Of a stretch of DNA of 64,000 nucleotides, positions 11,171 through 23,415 are shown in pieces. The position numbers and the translations under genes were made by a program. Source of the DNA: Malaya genurostris (lineage: Eukaryota > Arthropoda > Insecta > Diptera > Culicidae); NCBI RefSeq assembly GCF_030247185.1, contig NC_080571.1:31685253-31749252 (forward strand), in the 5' to 3' direction. The first letter of the stretch is position 1; each line of letters opens with the position of its first letter. The notes below the pieces were generated by a model. That model was not told the origin of the DNA and did not search any database. It was given only the letters and a program-made list of their open reading frames with translations.

Positions 11171-13157
11171 TTAGTTATAATAAAATAAATAGTTTTCTAA
11201 CCATCAATTGTTGACAGAATATTGGCTTTTGAAATGTTCATGAATATTCATAAATGTAAACAGCATTATCATAAAATTTTATAAAGTACTCCGCGTTTTT
11301 TTTTCTGAGGCGAGGTGGGTTTGAACCACCAACTACCTACTTATACACAGTTCCAATTTGAGAGAGAGAGCGAGTTGATTAAATATTATGTTGATTTTTT
11401 CCTGGTGCCCAACAAAAAACTAAATTGAATATAATAATGCATTTTTCATTCTGTTCAAATTTTGCTTGACTCTTCTCAACTGCAATATCGTTATTTCATC
11501 ATTACTGGTGGTTGTAGCAAAAAACTAGACTGACGGAAAAACGATTTGTGATCATCAAAAATCGAACCGGCTCTCGATATCACGACCAAGTGATAGAACA
11601 TATGTTAAGGAATAAGTGTAATCTGCATCTGCGTAAAACCAAAATCAAACTTGGAATTCATGTCAGCCTCACCTAAGTAAGGCAACGTATACAAAAATCC
11701 AAGTTGCAATCTCTTTCGACTAGTTCAGGACCTCGGCAAAGCGGAGCCCATGTGGAAAATCGCCAGAACTAGGCGGAGAAACAAAGAAATCACAAATCAT
11801 CAAAATCTATTTTGTTGGATAATGCAACTTTCTGGGCGTTTGGATCTAGTATAGCGTGTCTGGTTGTGAAACATTAATAATTTCGAATGGCGCACTTTCG
11901 TACATTAGGTATGCAGCTTGGGATTTGATGAATTAGAGCTTTTTACGTAAAATTTGAATGCAACTAAAATCTTTGAAATTTACAAACGAAAACTTATGAA
12001 GTCGACCGAGAAGATAACATCGCTATAGCCTATACCTGGCTTTTCTGGCTAGTAATGACTACACTGATTACTAATGTATTGGTTTCCATTTTTGAAGTAT
12101 TAAGCTGTAAAGTGTTATCAAAACCTTCGTACTCTGTAACTGGCTGTATTTCGCATGTAACATTTACAACTATACACATTTGTCGATCCTTTATTCTCTA
12201 CTACTCTATCGAACCTTTTCCTCTATCACTATATTCAAAACTTATGATATCATTCAAACAATCCGCAAACGCATTCCGGAACTAAATTTTAATGTTTTTT
12301 TTTTGACGAGAATATGGAACTTAGTTTTATAAAACTTTGGAAGCCTCCGGTTAAAAAAATTCTGATTCAGAAACTCAACTTCAGCATTCAGGAACCAAAT
12401 TTAAGATACAAATTCTAGATCTGGATTCTGGAGCAAAATTTTAGATCTGAACTACGAATCAAAATTTTGGAACTGATTTCTGAATTAGAATTTAATTCAT
12501 CTTTAAAATTCAATTCAGTTTTAGATTTCTTGAACCTACATGCTGGAATTGAATTCGACATTTCTCCAGTTATGTCTTTGACATTATCAACCCGTTTTTC
12601 AAGTAAAGGAAAGCGGATCGATCACTTTCGTTGAAAATATTTTAAAGATGACTTTTTGGTATAAGTTTGCTGTTCAATATAATTATTTTGCGCTACAGAT
12701 CGAAGGAATAAGTTTTAGCCTAACAAGACTCGGCCCAAGTAGCGATGCGTCGCAAAAGATTTTTTTTTACTAAGAATTGTCTGATGCAGAATAACATCGC
12801 GATGAATCATTGATTGGAAACTTATTTCCCGGGGTTTTCAATAAGTACGACAAGATCAGACAGATTTTTCACCAAATAGAATTTGTTTCAGTCTGGACCC
12901 GGAGAATTATTATTACAATTATTAGCACAATCATTACAATCGAAAATGTCATAATTGAAAAGGGGGTACGAATAGAATTATCGTTTGGAGGAGATTCGCG
13001 ATCAATATTCTGCGTAGCGACAAAATACTTGTAGACTTCTTTTCTTGAACACGAGAGGACATTCCATGAATAGCTATTATTTTTAAAGCAGCACTTGAGC
13101 GAAGAAGCCATCTACCAATGAATTATAGTCTTTTTCTTAACATGCCAATTTTCCATG
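11171..13157. other. unassigned AT-rich DNA
   Basis: No gene or complete transposon recognised. 11296-11346 contains a perfect B-box-like GGTTCAAACCC on the minus strand but no convincing cloverleaf. 12340-12560 is listed separately. Confidence 0.5.
12340..12560. repeat. degenerate 'gaattctg' minisatellite, short copy
   Basis: Irregular units of roughly 12-14 bp built around GATTCTGGA / AACTGAATTCTG type words, strongly diverged. The same wording fills 55022-56925 and, in reverse complement, 62285-63060. Confidence 0.55.
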
Positions 13158-14465
13158 TAAGGAGTGTATCGATAAGTAGTTAGCAACATTCAAACAGTTA
13201 TTACTCTGAAATGGCTTAATTTTTTGCAGCGTGTTTTGCGGTGACGTGTTTGTTTACATGTCAATAACAGCAGCGCAATCGATTGGTTTCGGTACGTTTT
13301 ATCGTTTCAATGATGAGTCGAATTGATCCGAAAACGCGAAAGAAAATTCTGCACACTTGGTGCTCAGAAAGTGGTGTCACGCAGAACGAAATTGCAAAAC
13401 GGGTGAAAGTGCACCACACCAGTGTCAAAAATATTATCGAGAAGTTCGGTAAGACCCTTTCCATGAAGGATTTGCCCCGATCCGGTAGGAAAACGGGACC
13501 CAGCCAGCCCGGCCGGGACTTAAAAGTGGTTGAGTACATAAGGAAAAACCCATCGGCGTCGACGCGGGATTTGGCCAAGCAGTTCAACACCAGCATCGGG
13601 ATGATTCAACGGATCAAAATTCGGAACTCCCTGAAAACGTACAAGAAACAGAAGGTGCCGAAAAAGTCCCTGGTACAGCAAGTTCAGGCCAAAACAAGAG
13701 CGCGAAAACTGTATAACCGAATTCTACAGAATAAAGACGGATGCATCCTGATCGACGACGAAACCTACGCCAAGGAAGACTCTCGAGCGCTGCCCGGACC
13801 GCAATATTATACGAAATCGGTGTACCAGGACCTGGACGACGCTGACACCACGGTGGCGATGGAAAAGTTTGGGCAGAAGGTGTTGGTCTGGCAAGCAATT
13901 GGTACCTGTGGTTTGCGGTCGTCGATTTTCTTCACGAAGGGCACAATTAACGCCAAAAGGTGTACGAGGAAGAATGTTTGAAGAAGAGAATGCTGCCACT
14001 GTACAGAAAGCATAAGGTTCCTCCTCTTTTCTGGCCGGATTTGGCTTCAGCCCACTACGCCAACTCCGTTCTACAGTGGTTGTCAGTAAATAATGTACAA
14101 TTCGTGGAAAAGGACATCAACCCACCGAACTGCCCGGATCTTCGGACAAATGAAAGGTATTGGGCAATTGTCAAGCGGCACTTTCGGAAGTAAGGTACAG
14201 TGTCCCAAAACATGGAGGAGTTTAAAAAAACTGGACAGCTGTCACCAGGAAAGTCACAAAAGTAACTGTGCAGAATTTAATGAAGAATGTCAAGTCCAAA
14301 GTGCGAGCGTTTCACAGAAACTAGGATTTTCTTCAATATAATCAGTGAAATGCATAAAAATGTAATTTTTCTACAATATAGCGAAAACTGATGTCAAAAT
14401 ATGTTTTTTTTTCGCTTTTTTATTCAATAATCAATTTTGCCAACTACTTTTCGATACAGTCCTTA
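13158..14465 (+). mobile_element. ITmD37E (DD37E) transposon, copy B, divergent lineage
   Basis: A 1.31-kb element with inverted repeats TAAGGASTGTATCGAWAAGT at 13158 and 14465 (about 28 bp, four mismatches, TA at each end). Terminal repeats and protein differ strongly from copy A, so this is a separate lineage of the same family. Confidence 0.9.
13310..14324 (+). pseudogene. ITmD37E transposase pseudogene, copy B, nearly complete
   Basis: Start chosen at the double ATG at 13310 (MMSRIDPKTRKKILHTW). One open frame of about 224 codons covers the first HTH (VTQNEIAKRVKVHHTSVKNI), a GRK-type basic linker (RSGRKTGPSQPG), the second HTH (STRDLAKQFNTSIGMIQRI), the basic RTYKKQ-like stretch and the first catalytic Asp in ILIDDETYA. 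A small indel near 13960 shifts the frame, which goes on through FWPDLASAHYANS (second Asp) and, 37 residues later, NERYWAIVK (catalytic Glu): DD37E. A stop follows at HFRK, then a further frameshift, and the expected C-terminus ends at TAG 14322-14324. All three catalytic residues survive, so the lesions are few (about three). Likely inactive but relatively young. Confidence 0.88.
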
Positions 14466-14740
14466 ATACTGATACATGCTCGAAAAATATGACTTTCAAG
14501 TTAATCTGGTTCTGAAAGCAGCTGAACAAGCACAAATAAACAGTTTCATTGTCCAATTCTCTAAACCTTAAGTGGGACGAAGTATGTTCGGGTGTTGAAT
14601 AAGCAACAAATAACTAGTGTACCGTTTAAAATTCGCACACACAAAATTAATTCCCAAATCCCAAATATCGGTCAATTTCCTGAAAGATAAAAGAAAGTTA
14701 AAAGGGATAGTTTTGACATTCGAATGCGCGAACCATAGCC
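14466..14740. other. short unassigned spacer
   Basis: Spacer between the ITmD37E element and the TTAA-flanked MITE. Nothing recognised. Confidence 0.45.
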
Positions 14741-14744
14741 TTAA

Positions 14745-15323
14745 GGGCTTAGGCCAGTGTGTTTTAGAGGGCTATTTTCACGCTTCGAATCTAATTTTCT
14801 CAGATCAGTGACGAATATCAAAAAAACCCAACTGACAATGTCTTAGAAAATTAGTTTAGATTATTCTGTAAAAATTTCAGAATGATTGTTTTACTTTAGC
14901 GGGTGAGAAAGTCTTTTTTCTGAAAGAAGAATTGCATAGCTGAAAACATACAAAAACATAGATAATTTAATTTAGATGCGATTAATGCATAAAAACATAA
15001 GTGTTGTCGCGATAAAAATAAAGTGAATGTTATTTTTGCGAAGTCGATTTCTATGCCGATTTTTATATTGGCACCAGTTTAGTTCCCTGGTAATGTAACG
15101 AAACATGAGAGAGAAAAAAAATCGGCTCAAAAAGGCTGCCAAACAAGCGGTAGCTATCTTGGGTTTTATGTGATGTAGTAAAACTTGTAACCGAAAATAT
15201 CAAAATTTTCTTGGCAACCCGGCCACATCGAGAGTCATTTTGCACATTTGCGAGAGAGCATGGCGAGAAATGTAATACGCACAGCGAGCCACGTGGTTTT
15301 ACGCGACCTACTGGCCTCAGCCC
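14745..15323. mobile_element. TTAA-flanked MITE (piggyBac-like), copy 1
   Basis: Inverted ends GGGCTTAGGCCAGT / ACTGGCCTCAGCCC immediately flanked by TTAA at 14741-14744 and 15324-15327. TTAA target duplication with GGG-starting ends is the piggyBac habit. 579 bp, non-coding. Its right half is repeated at 15395-15833. Confidence 0.7.
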
Positions 15324-15394
15324 TTAAGGAAATGCTTACCTCTACTTCGAATATCTCGGCTTTGAAGGCTTGTATCATAAATCTACCATGACAA

Positions 15395-15833
15395 AGTCTA
15401 TATAATTTAGTTTAAATGCGATTAGCACATAAAAACATATATATTATCACGATAAAAATAAAGTTTTGTATTTTTCTGTGAAACAAAGTCAGTTTTAAAG
15501 CATCCGCCATTTTTTTCGTTCTGGTTTCCTGATAGCATTCTGAAAAAGGAGAGAGAAATAAAATTGGCTCGACAAGGCTGCCAAACACACAGACATTCAA
15601 TCTTTGGGAAAGTTGAATATTTTTTCATTGTTCATTGGAATCCATGTAATGTCCAACCCATACGATCGATTAATGTGATAAAAATTCTCATCAAAATAAT
15701 AAAATGTATGTTGGCAGCCCGATACAGTTTGCTCATATACGAGAGAGTACAAGAGAAATACGATTGGCAAAGGGAATTGAGCGAGCCACGTGGTCGATTT
15801 AAAACTCAACACGCGACCCTCTGTCCTTAGACC
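15395..15833. mobile_element. diverged partial copy of the same MITE
   Basis: Direct repeat of the right part of 14745-15323: shared order of ATGCGATTA..CATAAAAACATA, CGATAAAAATAAAGT, AAGGCTGCCAAAC, GCGAGCCACGTGGT and ACGCGACC. The right end CTGTCCTTAGACC abuts TTAA at 15834-15837. The left end is missing or unrecognisable. Confidence 0.65.
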
Positions 15834-15837
15834 TTAA

Positions 15838-18359
15838 ACCCAGCCGTAAGGTTCTGCATAAACTCAGAATCGACAGTTGCATAGTTGCATAGAAACTCAT
15901 TATTTTCCATTTCCTCTACATACATTCTCCACTACTTTTGATTGGATAAGAAGGTGCTCCTTCATAATGGCTCAGTATTTTTTTTTGTTGGGTGTAGCTT
16001 CGGAGTTCATATCATTTGGCACAAAATCGGTATATCGCACGTTTTTCGTGTAGTGGCATAATACCAAATCCGACCAGAAGATCGTCGGAGCTTACAGTAG
16101 AGGGGAAAATTCGCTTTTAGAGGCGGACTCCTCCAAATACAAAAAAGCTTTGTAATACCAAGGCTTTTGAATCTTCGGATTTAAGTTTGTATGCTAAATA
16201 CTTCAAAGCTTCAATTCGAGAGTCCCAAGCTACAATTCCATGTCCACAAGGGTTCACTAACCAGTAGATAATTATTTGTCTGATCAATGATAAGAACAAA
16301 ATCAGCCCACTCAGACAAAACAATGCGCATTCTCTATCGTTTTTCACTTTCCGATGGCTGCATGATAGAATTTAACCGAATGTAAGATGTATTTCAACAT
16401 CCTTTAAAAATTCCCCATTTCTCTCGGAGGCAGTTTTTTAAACATGAAAATCTTTTCTGGCCTCAAAATTCAATAAAATTTCCCCCTGTTAGTTTTTCAT
16501 TTCATTGAAAGGCATCAATATTGACTGTATCGGGATGAATCCCATCAGAATCTACTGACCGACACAGAGCAGTTATTACATTCCGTTCACAATGTTTCCG
16601 ATATGCCTAGCCTTTAATAAATTCATGACCGAAACCTGCTTCAAGCCGGAAACCGCGAACACCATCACAAAATGTGTAGTCGGATTATCTACAATATTTA
16701 CGCCATAGCCTACTACTATCCACAACGGCTCACAATTTGTAATGACACGCGACTGATCGGTTCTCTATTGGCCGTCGATCGACACGGCACTAATCCCATT
16801 TCTAATTCAGTGAGCAATTTTCGACTTCACATAGTCTCGGACCATGCATATTTTAATTCCATTGTTTGCCGGGATGTTTTCCCTTCAACATTTTACAGTC
16901 CCTATCGAGAAAAAAATTTGCATTCACCACTGGACACACCGTCCGGCCGTTGTATGTGAGAGTATGTGTGTGTGTCCTGCCCCGTCCAGACCTACTCACT
17001 CATTTTATGTTAGGCCACGTTGGAGTCCTGGCGGGTTTGTGCCTCTGGACTCAAACTGCCTCCGGTGATGTACACTTCCGTTCCGGACGGGATAACGTTA
17101 TTGATTAATTTAATCTTCCTGCCCAAGAGCGATCCCGTCGGACGAACGGACGGATGGCAGATTTGCCTCCGGACTCCACTGGTATTGGTATTTTTTCAGG
17201 TTCCTTCTCGCTGAACATTTGCATATTTCAGGCGAAAATTACGCTTTGGGATTTAGTGACTCGTTCAATTATTCGATGGCTCGTTCACTGCCTGTCGATG
17301 GACTGTAAATTCGGACGGAGAAGCAATGGCTCTCTTACTGTCGAAAGAATAATGTGGTCTTTGCATGTGCTGATATCATATAGGTTTTTGTTTGGTTGAT
17401 TCCAGTTACCAATAGAATTAAAACTTGTCTTGCTTTCCAACCATTTGGAAGCACAAGCTTTCTTCAATTGTTTGACTGCTACCCAATAAAATAATTAAGA
17501 TAGGTTCGGAAAGAAACCACACAATTGAAATGGAATATAAAATAACCTGGAAGCCAAGTTAAGCATCGGCACAGAAATGTTTCCCATTGAGCATGTGAAC
17601 AAATTCTTCACACATTCGTCGCCTTCGACTGTGTACCTCAAGAGATCCAATTGCAAAACATCTTATAGCAAATGCCAATCACGGCACTAGAGAACAGGAC
17701 ACATAGGACCAACTGTCAGGCAACAACTGCCAATCGAATCCGGTCACGTTTACGGCTGCTGCTGTTCCGATCGGGTCGACTGAATCACCTTTCCTACGCA
17801 CGTCGTTTTTTTTGTGTCATTTGGTAAATTTATCGGTCAGATACCAATCGGTAGAGTAATCGAAAAATAAAATGGAAAGCATTTGTCGTTCGCCGGAAAC
17901 CAACAGCTCTGTAATTGACGGTCTCGGAAAATGGTCTGGAATGCAAATTCTACTGATATACTTTTTTATTTTACCGTAACAATATCGGATAGAAGCCGTC
18001 ATAAATCAGATAGATTTATGAGGAACAGGTGAATTTGCGAACGTCTCGGTATTCCGCCTTGAGAGTGAGTACATCCGAAACGTATCAGCTGCGTTTGATT
18101 GGCTTCGATTTTATGAAACATCATCCATCAAGGTATTTTCAAAAATGGCTCAGGAACGGCCCATTTACTATAAAGTCATAAACAATGTTCTGAGTAAGCA
18201 AGTAACAAATTCGCAATGAGATGAAAGAAGTTTGTCGATATCAAAATCTGCGAGGCATATTCGAAAAATAAGGGTCGTTTTGTAACTTAAGTCAGACATT
18301 CCTATTCATTTTATCACGAATCTACTTCACTTTTCCACACAATCGCCGATAACTTTCGA
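15838..18359. other. unassigned, partly unique-looking DNA
   Basis: 16.5-17.4 kb is less AT-rich and free of recognised repeats; it has the texture of unique host DNA. Frames of 74-95 codons there overlap one another and show no domain. No exon can be supported. Confidence 0.5.
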
Positions 18360-18454
18360 GCATTTTTTTAAACTCTTAGCCCCGGTTGACGCTGGTCTTA
18401 CAAGTCAGTTATCGTATGTTCGAGCCCCGAGATTAAAATGTGGCAACCCTGCAC
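18360..18454 (+). repeat. tRNA-derived SINE fragment
   Basis: GACGCTGGTCTTACAAGTCA followed by TATGTTCGAGCCCCGAG resembles the A-box region and B box (GTTCGAGCC) of a tRNA-derived SINE. No complete SINE body or target duplication identified. Confidence 0.4.
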
Positions 18455-19400
18455 GCATTACAAAATTGAACAAAGCACGCTGTGTGCTAGGCGGGTGCGT
18501 TTTCTTGTTCTTCCGTACCAGCACGTACCGATGCGTATTTGTATGACAGTTTGAAAGTTTTGATACTCATTGCCCTAAAATTTCGGAAGCGGAAGTCAGA
18601 TCTGGATGAAATTGCACATTATCTTTGAAGATAATCGCCTTTATTTTGAATAACGTCGTATCGATTTTACGATCGTATTTCATTTGTATTCCTAATAACG
18701 CTAGCAAAATCAAAGGTAGCTAGGATTCGATCGAACCACATACGATCGAAAAATCAATACGTCGTTATTCAGAATAAGGGCGAATGAGAGCTTAAATTTG
18801 AATTATGATTTGTGAAAATCGGTTTAACCGTTGCTGAGAAATTGAAGTGAGTTACGTTTTTGGAGCTTTTCTTCACTATTACCGGTGCGTTCTGAAGCGG
18901 AAACCGTGCACTAGTAGTCCCAAAGTAGATTTATATATCCACCTACTAACAAGGTCTGTCAACTTGATGAATTTTTCAGTAAGGTTTAATAAAAATGTGC
19001 ACCTCGTTTCGCCATCGACTCATGAAATCGAAAATTTTTACCGATTCCACTGTAATTCCGGAACCGGAAGTAAGATTTGGGTCCAATTTTCGAGAACTTT
19101 TTGAAGAATTTCAAGACCTTTCATTTGCATTTTAGTTTGTAAAAATCGGTTGAGAAATTTCCAAGAAAGTTGACTGCGCATTTTCTCATAGATTTGCACA
19201 TATTGCCTTGTAATTCCGGAACGGGAAGTCGGATCAGGAGAAAATCGAGTGACATTATTTGTCACATACACAAACAGACATTTACTCGGTTCGTCGAGCT
19301 GAGTCGAATGATATACCATGACATTCGGCCCACAAGGCCTCGGTTCAAAAGTCGGCTTCCACAGTGATTGTATAGCCTTTCTATATGGGAAAGGTAATAA
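18455..19400. repeat. dispersed 'CCGGTTCCGGAA' repeat, copy B (longer version)
   Basis: Opposite orientation to copy A. Contains GGAAGTCGGATC-type monomers at about 18590, 18890, 19060 and 19220, the ACTCGGTTCGTCGAGCTGAG stretch and the end CCTTTCTATATGGGAAAGG. Its first ~120 bp (GAACAAAGCACGCTG..) recurs inverted at about 36250-36365 in copy E, so it belongs to the same element. Confidence 0.7.
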
Positions 19401-19484
19401 ACCATGTCAGTTTTACAGCTCATTTAGCTGAATTTGACATCGAAACAGACAAAATATTGAAATATTACCCGCTAGAGACGGACC

Positions 19485-19550
19485 AGTCAGCGGCTGAAAG
19501 ACTCTTTAACAAAGAAAATTAAACGAAACGAAATAAAACTGAACTGCCAT
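19485..19550 (+). repeat. probable non-LTR retrotransposon 3'-end remnant
   Basis: GCGGCTGAAAGACTCTTTAA followed by AAAGAAAATTAAACG matches the sequence at 59525-59580, which there ends in a (TAAC)n tail. Only the extreme 3' end is present. Confidence 0.4.
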
Positions 19551-20435
19551 TACCCAAGAGAATACAGCCTGCTTGGATTTACGTCATGTGTAATTTTCAT
19601 TCGTTCTAAGAGTGTAATGCCAAGACTTTGACTTTGACTTCGCTTTGGATAAGACCTAACCCCGTCCAAGTTGAATCAGTTTACAATGCACAGTGGTCCG
19701 AAACGGGAAATTAGCACGACAAAAATATTTTCACTATTAAATATTAGTTTTTTGTAGTTGGTGTCTTCACAAAAGTGGTTGGAAATCAAATGGCGCTCCT
19801 TTTGATGTAAAAAGTTACTAGGGTGATCCTTATTTAGATTGAAATCTGAAATCTAACTTTCTTAATTGAACTCGAACGATTGTTGTACAACAAAGTTTCA
19901 GAAAATTTTATTTCGAGAAATTTTGCTAAAAAACAGGATTATAAATTAATTGTAATAAATTAATTAAAATTGTCGAGCAAAAAATCTATTTTTGGCTGTA
20001 GTTTTTGTGTCTCTCATTTCTCGAATAGATAATGTATGGAACACTTGTAGGACTAATTCGATACTATTATTTTGCTAAAGGAAGTATGTTGATACGTTAA
20101 GGCGTTTAAGAGTTATGCAATGTTCTTGAGTTTTTTGAAGGTATTTTCAAGACTAATTTGAATGAGTTAAAAAAATAACACCCCTCCAATTTTCACTTAA
20201 ATTTTACTTATATTATGACATTTCAGGAACCGCTTAGGATACATTTTTATCGATCTCTAATCTAATGAATATTGATATTTGAAGGTTGACTAGTTTTTGA
20301 TGAAAAAGGCGGGCGGGTAATGTCCGAAACATAACTGGATGTCGGGAATACGAAAACAACTGACATGTTCCTTAACATTTCCGAATATCAATTAGTTGAT
20401 CAATTATATGAATTATGCAAGCATTCCCTTTTTTC
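19551..20435. other. unassigned AT-rich DNA
   Basis: Nothing recognised. Confidence 0.45.
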
Positions 20436-20790
20436 GCATTTTTCGCAAAAACAAAAAAGGCTTCACTTGATCTCGATTACTGTGAATTTCACACAGCGAA
20501 AAGGGCACAAATCTCATCAAACAGTTCTAGATTTGCACTGAACTGAGGTTTTTACCTTCGATTTGCGAAGAAGAAATCCTAATAGTTCTTTAGGAAACAT
20601 TTAGAGCCATTAGAACGACTGATTTTGTGTGATGCTTCCCACCGTTGTCCTCTTTTCGTTGCTTTTTCACCAATGCAAACGACTAGCAGCTCTGACATAA
20701 TCGCTTTTGTCGGAAGCGAAACTAGCTTTGCAAACGACACACAATACATCTGCTCGCAGTGGCGATACAATCTTTATTTTATCATAAAAT
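20436..20790. repeat. dispersed repeat 'AGTTCTTTAG', copy 1
   Basis: Collinear with part of 31400-31910: shared CAGCGAAAAG, GCACTRAACTGA, TTTTTAC, AATCYTAATAGTTCTTTAG, TTTAGRGCCATYRGAACG and GAAGCGAAACT. Non-coding. Confidence 0.6.
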
Positions 20791-22009
20791 TATGATCATA
20801 TTTCCGATGGCATGTAGCAAAAATTATGTTGATTCGTTAGATACAACAAGAGATATTCACAATCAAAAACGTATCACTCTCTCAGAGGGTAAATTTTGAA
20901 AAGGCGCCTCATAGTAAAGTAAGTCGTATTCACGACAAAAATTCATAACTTTTTACTGGTAGCTCATATGAAAAAGCTTAATTCAACAAAATTGTGCGCA
21001 ACAATTAGTTTAACAGCTCTTTTGAAGACAACTTTTCCATAGAACGTTTCACAAAAAAGTTATAACAAAAAAAGTGATTTTTCAGGAACCACCCTACTTT
21101 TACTCGGGAAAATTGATGTAACTCGATCAAATGAAAAGTTAGGGAGGTGCTTTTTTTCAGCAAAGTTGCTCAAAATAAACACAAATCGTCAACCGATCGT
21201 CACAGATCATAGGTTTTTATCCATCAGCGAATTAAATTATTCGGTCTACATACTGGGCCAACAGTTCGACTCTTCGCCATGATTACTTTCTCGTCCATCC
21301 ACGTCACCAACCTTCCCTTCACCTATTTCAGAAGGCCCATAAACTAGATCATTACCCTCGATGAATTTCAGCAGTTGAAGACCATTTGGCTTAAAAAATT
21401 CTCTTACATCGCGGACTTCGCAGCTGGCCGGAACAACGATTATCGGTTTACTGTACGCACAGATAGGTAAATGACTACTGACTAGAAACAACACCTGATA
21501 TAACTGTACGGATTTTTATGACTTTTGATGAATTTGATTTAAATCAGGCGTTTGGGCGTGCTTTTCGAATTCTATTTGAAAATCTACGAGAGCTACTCTG
21601 GGACATAGTAGGGAAGACCGTGGCAGGTAGGCCGAATTTTGCTTTCGAAAGATACAACTGTTGAGCACATGCGTTATGATTTTTTTATTCCTGAAGATTA
21701 ATCAGGGAAAAAGTTATTAGCATTCTATTTTTTTTGTCGGAAGAACCGTTTGAATTTTTGCGTTTGTTTCAGGAGAACCGGTTGAATTTTTGCCCAGTTT
21801 TTGCACTCAAAGTATTTGTCCTGTTCTTGCGAAAAACGATTCTTGTATTGCAAAATCCGGATCGGGTATTTACTCTCAATATTTTTATCCGGTTTTTGCA
21901 TTCAAATATACTTAACCGGGATTGCTAAACTGAGTTGCAATTATCCGACTTTTGCATTAAGCCATTCATTTGTTCATCAACTAGTGTGACCTACAAAATA
22001 ATTCAGTTC
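20791..22009. other. unassigned DNA with one coding-looking frame
   Basis: Mostly AT-rich intergenic-type DNA. The frame at 21246-21494 is listed separately. Confidence 0.45.
21246..21494 (-). CDS. isolated coding-looking frame, unknown function (exon or retro-remnant)
   Basis: An 82-codon minus-strand frame whose composition looks like a real protein rather than AT-rich noise: LPICAYSKPIIVVPASCEV, then DVREFFKPNGLQLLKFIEG, then an acidic, Gly-rich tail ending NCWPSM and a stop. No family was recognised. Upstream on the minus strand TTATATCAG at about 21505 could be a splice acceptor, which would make this the last exon of a spliced gene; equally it may be a fragment of a host gene copied into repeats. 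No partner exon is visible within several kb. Confidence 0.28.
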   Translation of the reverse strand: MLFLVSSHLPICAYSKPIIVVPASCEVRDVREFFKPNGLQLLKFIEGNDLVYGPSEIGEGKVGDVDGRESNHGEESNCWPSM

Positions 22010-22440
22010 TCAGATCGGTTAAGCAAGAAGCTCTGAGAAAACGAAGTGAATTTCACTATTTCAGATGCTTCCGGAATCCGAGAACCGGAGTAGCCAAAGT
22101 CGGTTCGTATGGCCAACTAACATAACCTACAATGATTTTTTAACATCGTGTTTCGAACGAAGGTCTGAAATTTCAAACATTCATTATCGTGACATTAAAT
22201 TAGAATGCCCAAATTGAAATCTAATTAAATCTTAAAGTTCAGAGCACTCATCAATTAGTATACCAGGAACAAAAAGTCGGATCCAAATAAAATTTTGAAT
22301 TTGTTTATGATACTGTAAGACCTATTATTTGAGCCTAAGAATGTGAAATTCAACTCAACTGTCTCTGAGTAATCAAAGTGAGTTATATTTTGAAGTTTTT
22401 GAACACCATTTCCGATAATTGCCGCAATTTTAAACCCGTC
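22010..22440. repeat. dispersed 'CCGGTTCCGGAA' repeat, copy C
   Basis: GCTTCCGGAATCCGAGAACC..AAAGTCGGTTCGTA is the inverse of the tail of copy F (40405-40480), followed by one degraded monomer (AAAGTCGGATCCAAATAAAA). Confidence 0.65.
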
Positions 22441-22593
22441 TAACTAGGAGTGCAAATGACGGTTTCTCTTTGTTAACTTTCTCTTTCAATATTCGAAATA
22501 TTCCTTAATTTTGCCATATTTTTTTCAGTACATATTAAAATATGATAGTATTAGCGTACCCAGAAAAATTTTTCAGCGGGTGTTTTAATAATA

Positions 22594-23415
22594 TAGGGGA
22601 GATCGGGGCTAAATCGGACACTTTTAAGAAATTGAAGAAAAATCCATTTAAACTAGATGTCATCTCTACCGCGTCATCTTCAAGCGCGTTTACAAAGTCA
22701 ATCTATGAATCGAAATAACAATGTCCGGTTTAAGGGGTTACATCACTGTAGAAAAAAAATAAGAAGGACTTATTTGAGGAATTATTTTGGGATCCAAAAA
22801 ATGGAGTAATCCGAATTTGTATAAAGCACTTTTTAATATGTATATTTAAGTACAAAAAATGATCAGTTTTAAAAATTGTAAAACAAAATGGCGACTTGGC
22901 GGCATTTCCGCGAAAGTGCTGCATTTTTGACGGCCGGAAACATAAGTCAAGTAAATCTTGATCAATCGATTCAAAAATTTTACAGAATATTCTCGATAGT
23001 TATCTCCACAGAGGTACGTAAGGGTTTTTGAAAACTGTGAATATTTTTTTTATTCTCAAAGGGCTGCCATTTTACAGAAAATCAATTAATTAAAAAACCC
23101 CTATGTACCTCTGTGGAGATAGCTATCGAGAATATTCTGTAAAATTTTTGAATCGATTGATCAAGATTTACTTGATTTATGTTTCCGGCCCTCAAAATGC
23201 AACACTTTCGCGGAAATGTCGCCATTTTGTTTTTCAATTTTTAAAACTAATCAATTTTTTGTACTTAAATATTCATATTAAAAAGTGCTTTATACAAAAT
23301 TCGGAATACTCCATTTTCTGGATCCCAAAATGATTCCCCAAAAAAATCCTTTTCTTTTTTTTCTACAGTGGTGTAACCCCTTAACCACGTGCCGGTCTAG
23401 CCCCTGTCTCCCCTA
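22594..23415. mobile_element. 822-bp fold-back (hairpin) MITE
   Basis: Outer ends TAGGGGAGATCGGGGCTAAA and, inverted, TAGGGGAGACAGGGGCTAGA, with TA at both ends. Inside, two arms of about 290 bp (22731-23029 and 23093-23383) are near-perfect reverse complements separated by 63 bp. The left end carries about 110 bp not present at the right. A transcript would fold into a long double-stranded hairpin. Short frames on the two arms are mirror images of each other and not genes. Confidence 0.85.

Noticed and set aside
11296..11346. tRNA B-box-like GGTTCAAACCC on the minus strand
   Set aside because: No acceptor or D arm could be folded around it; perhaps a SINE scrap.
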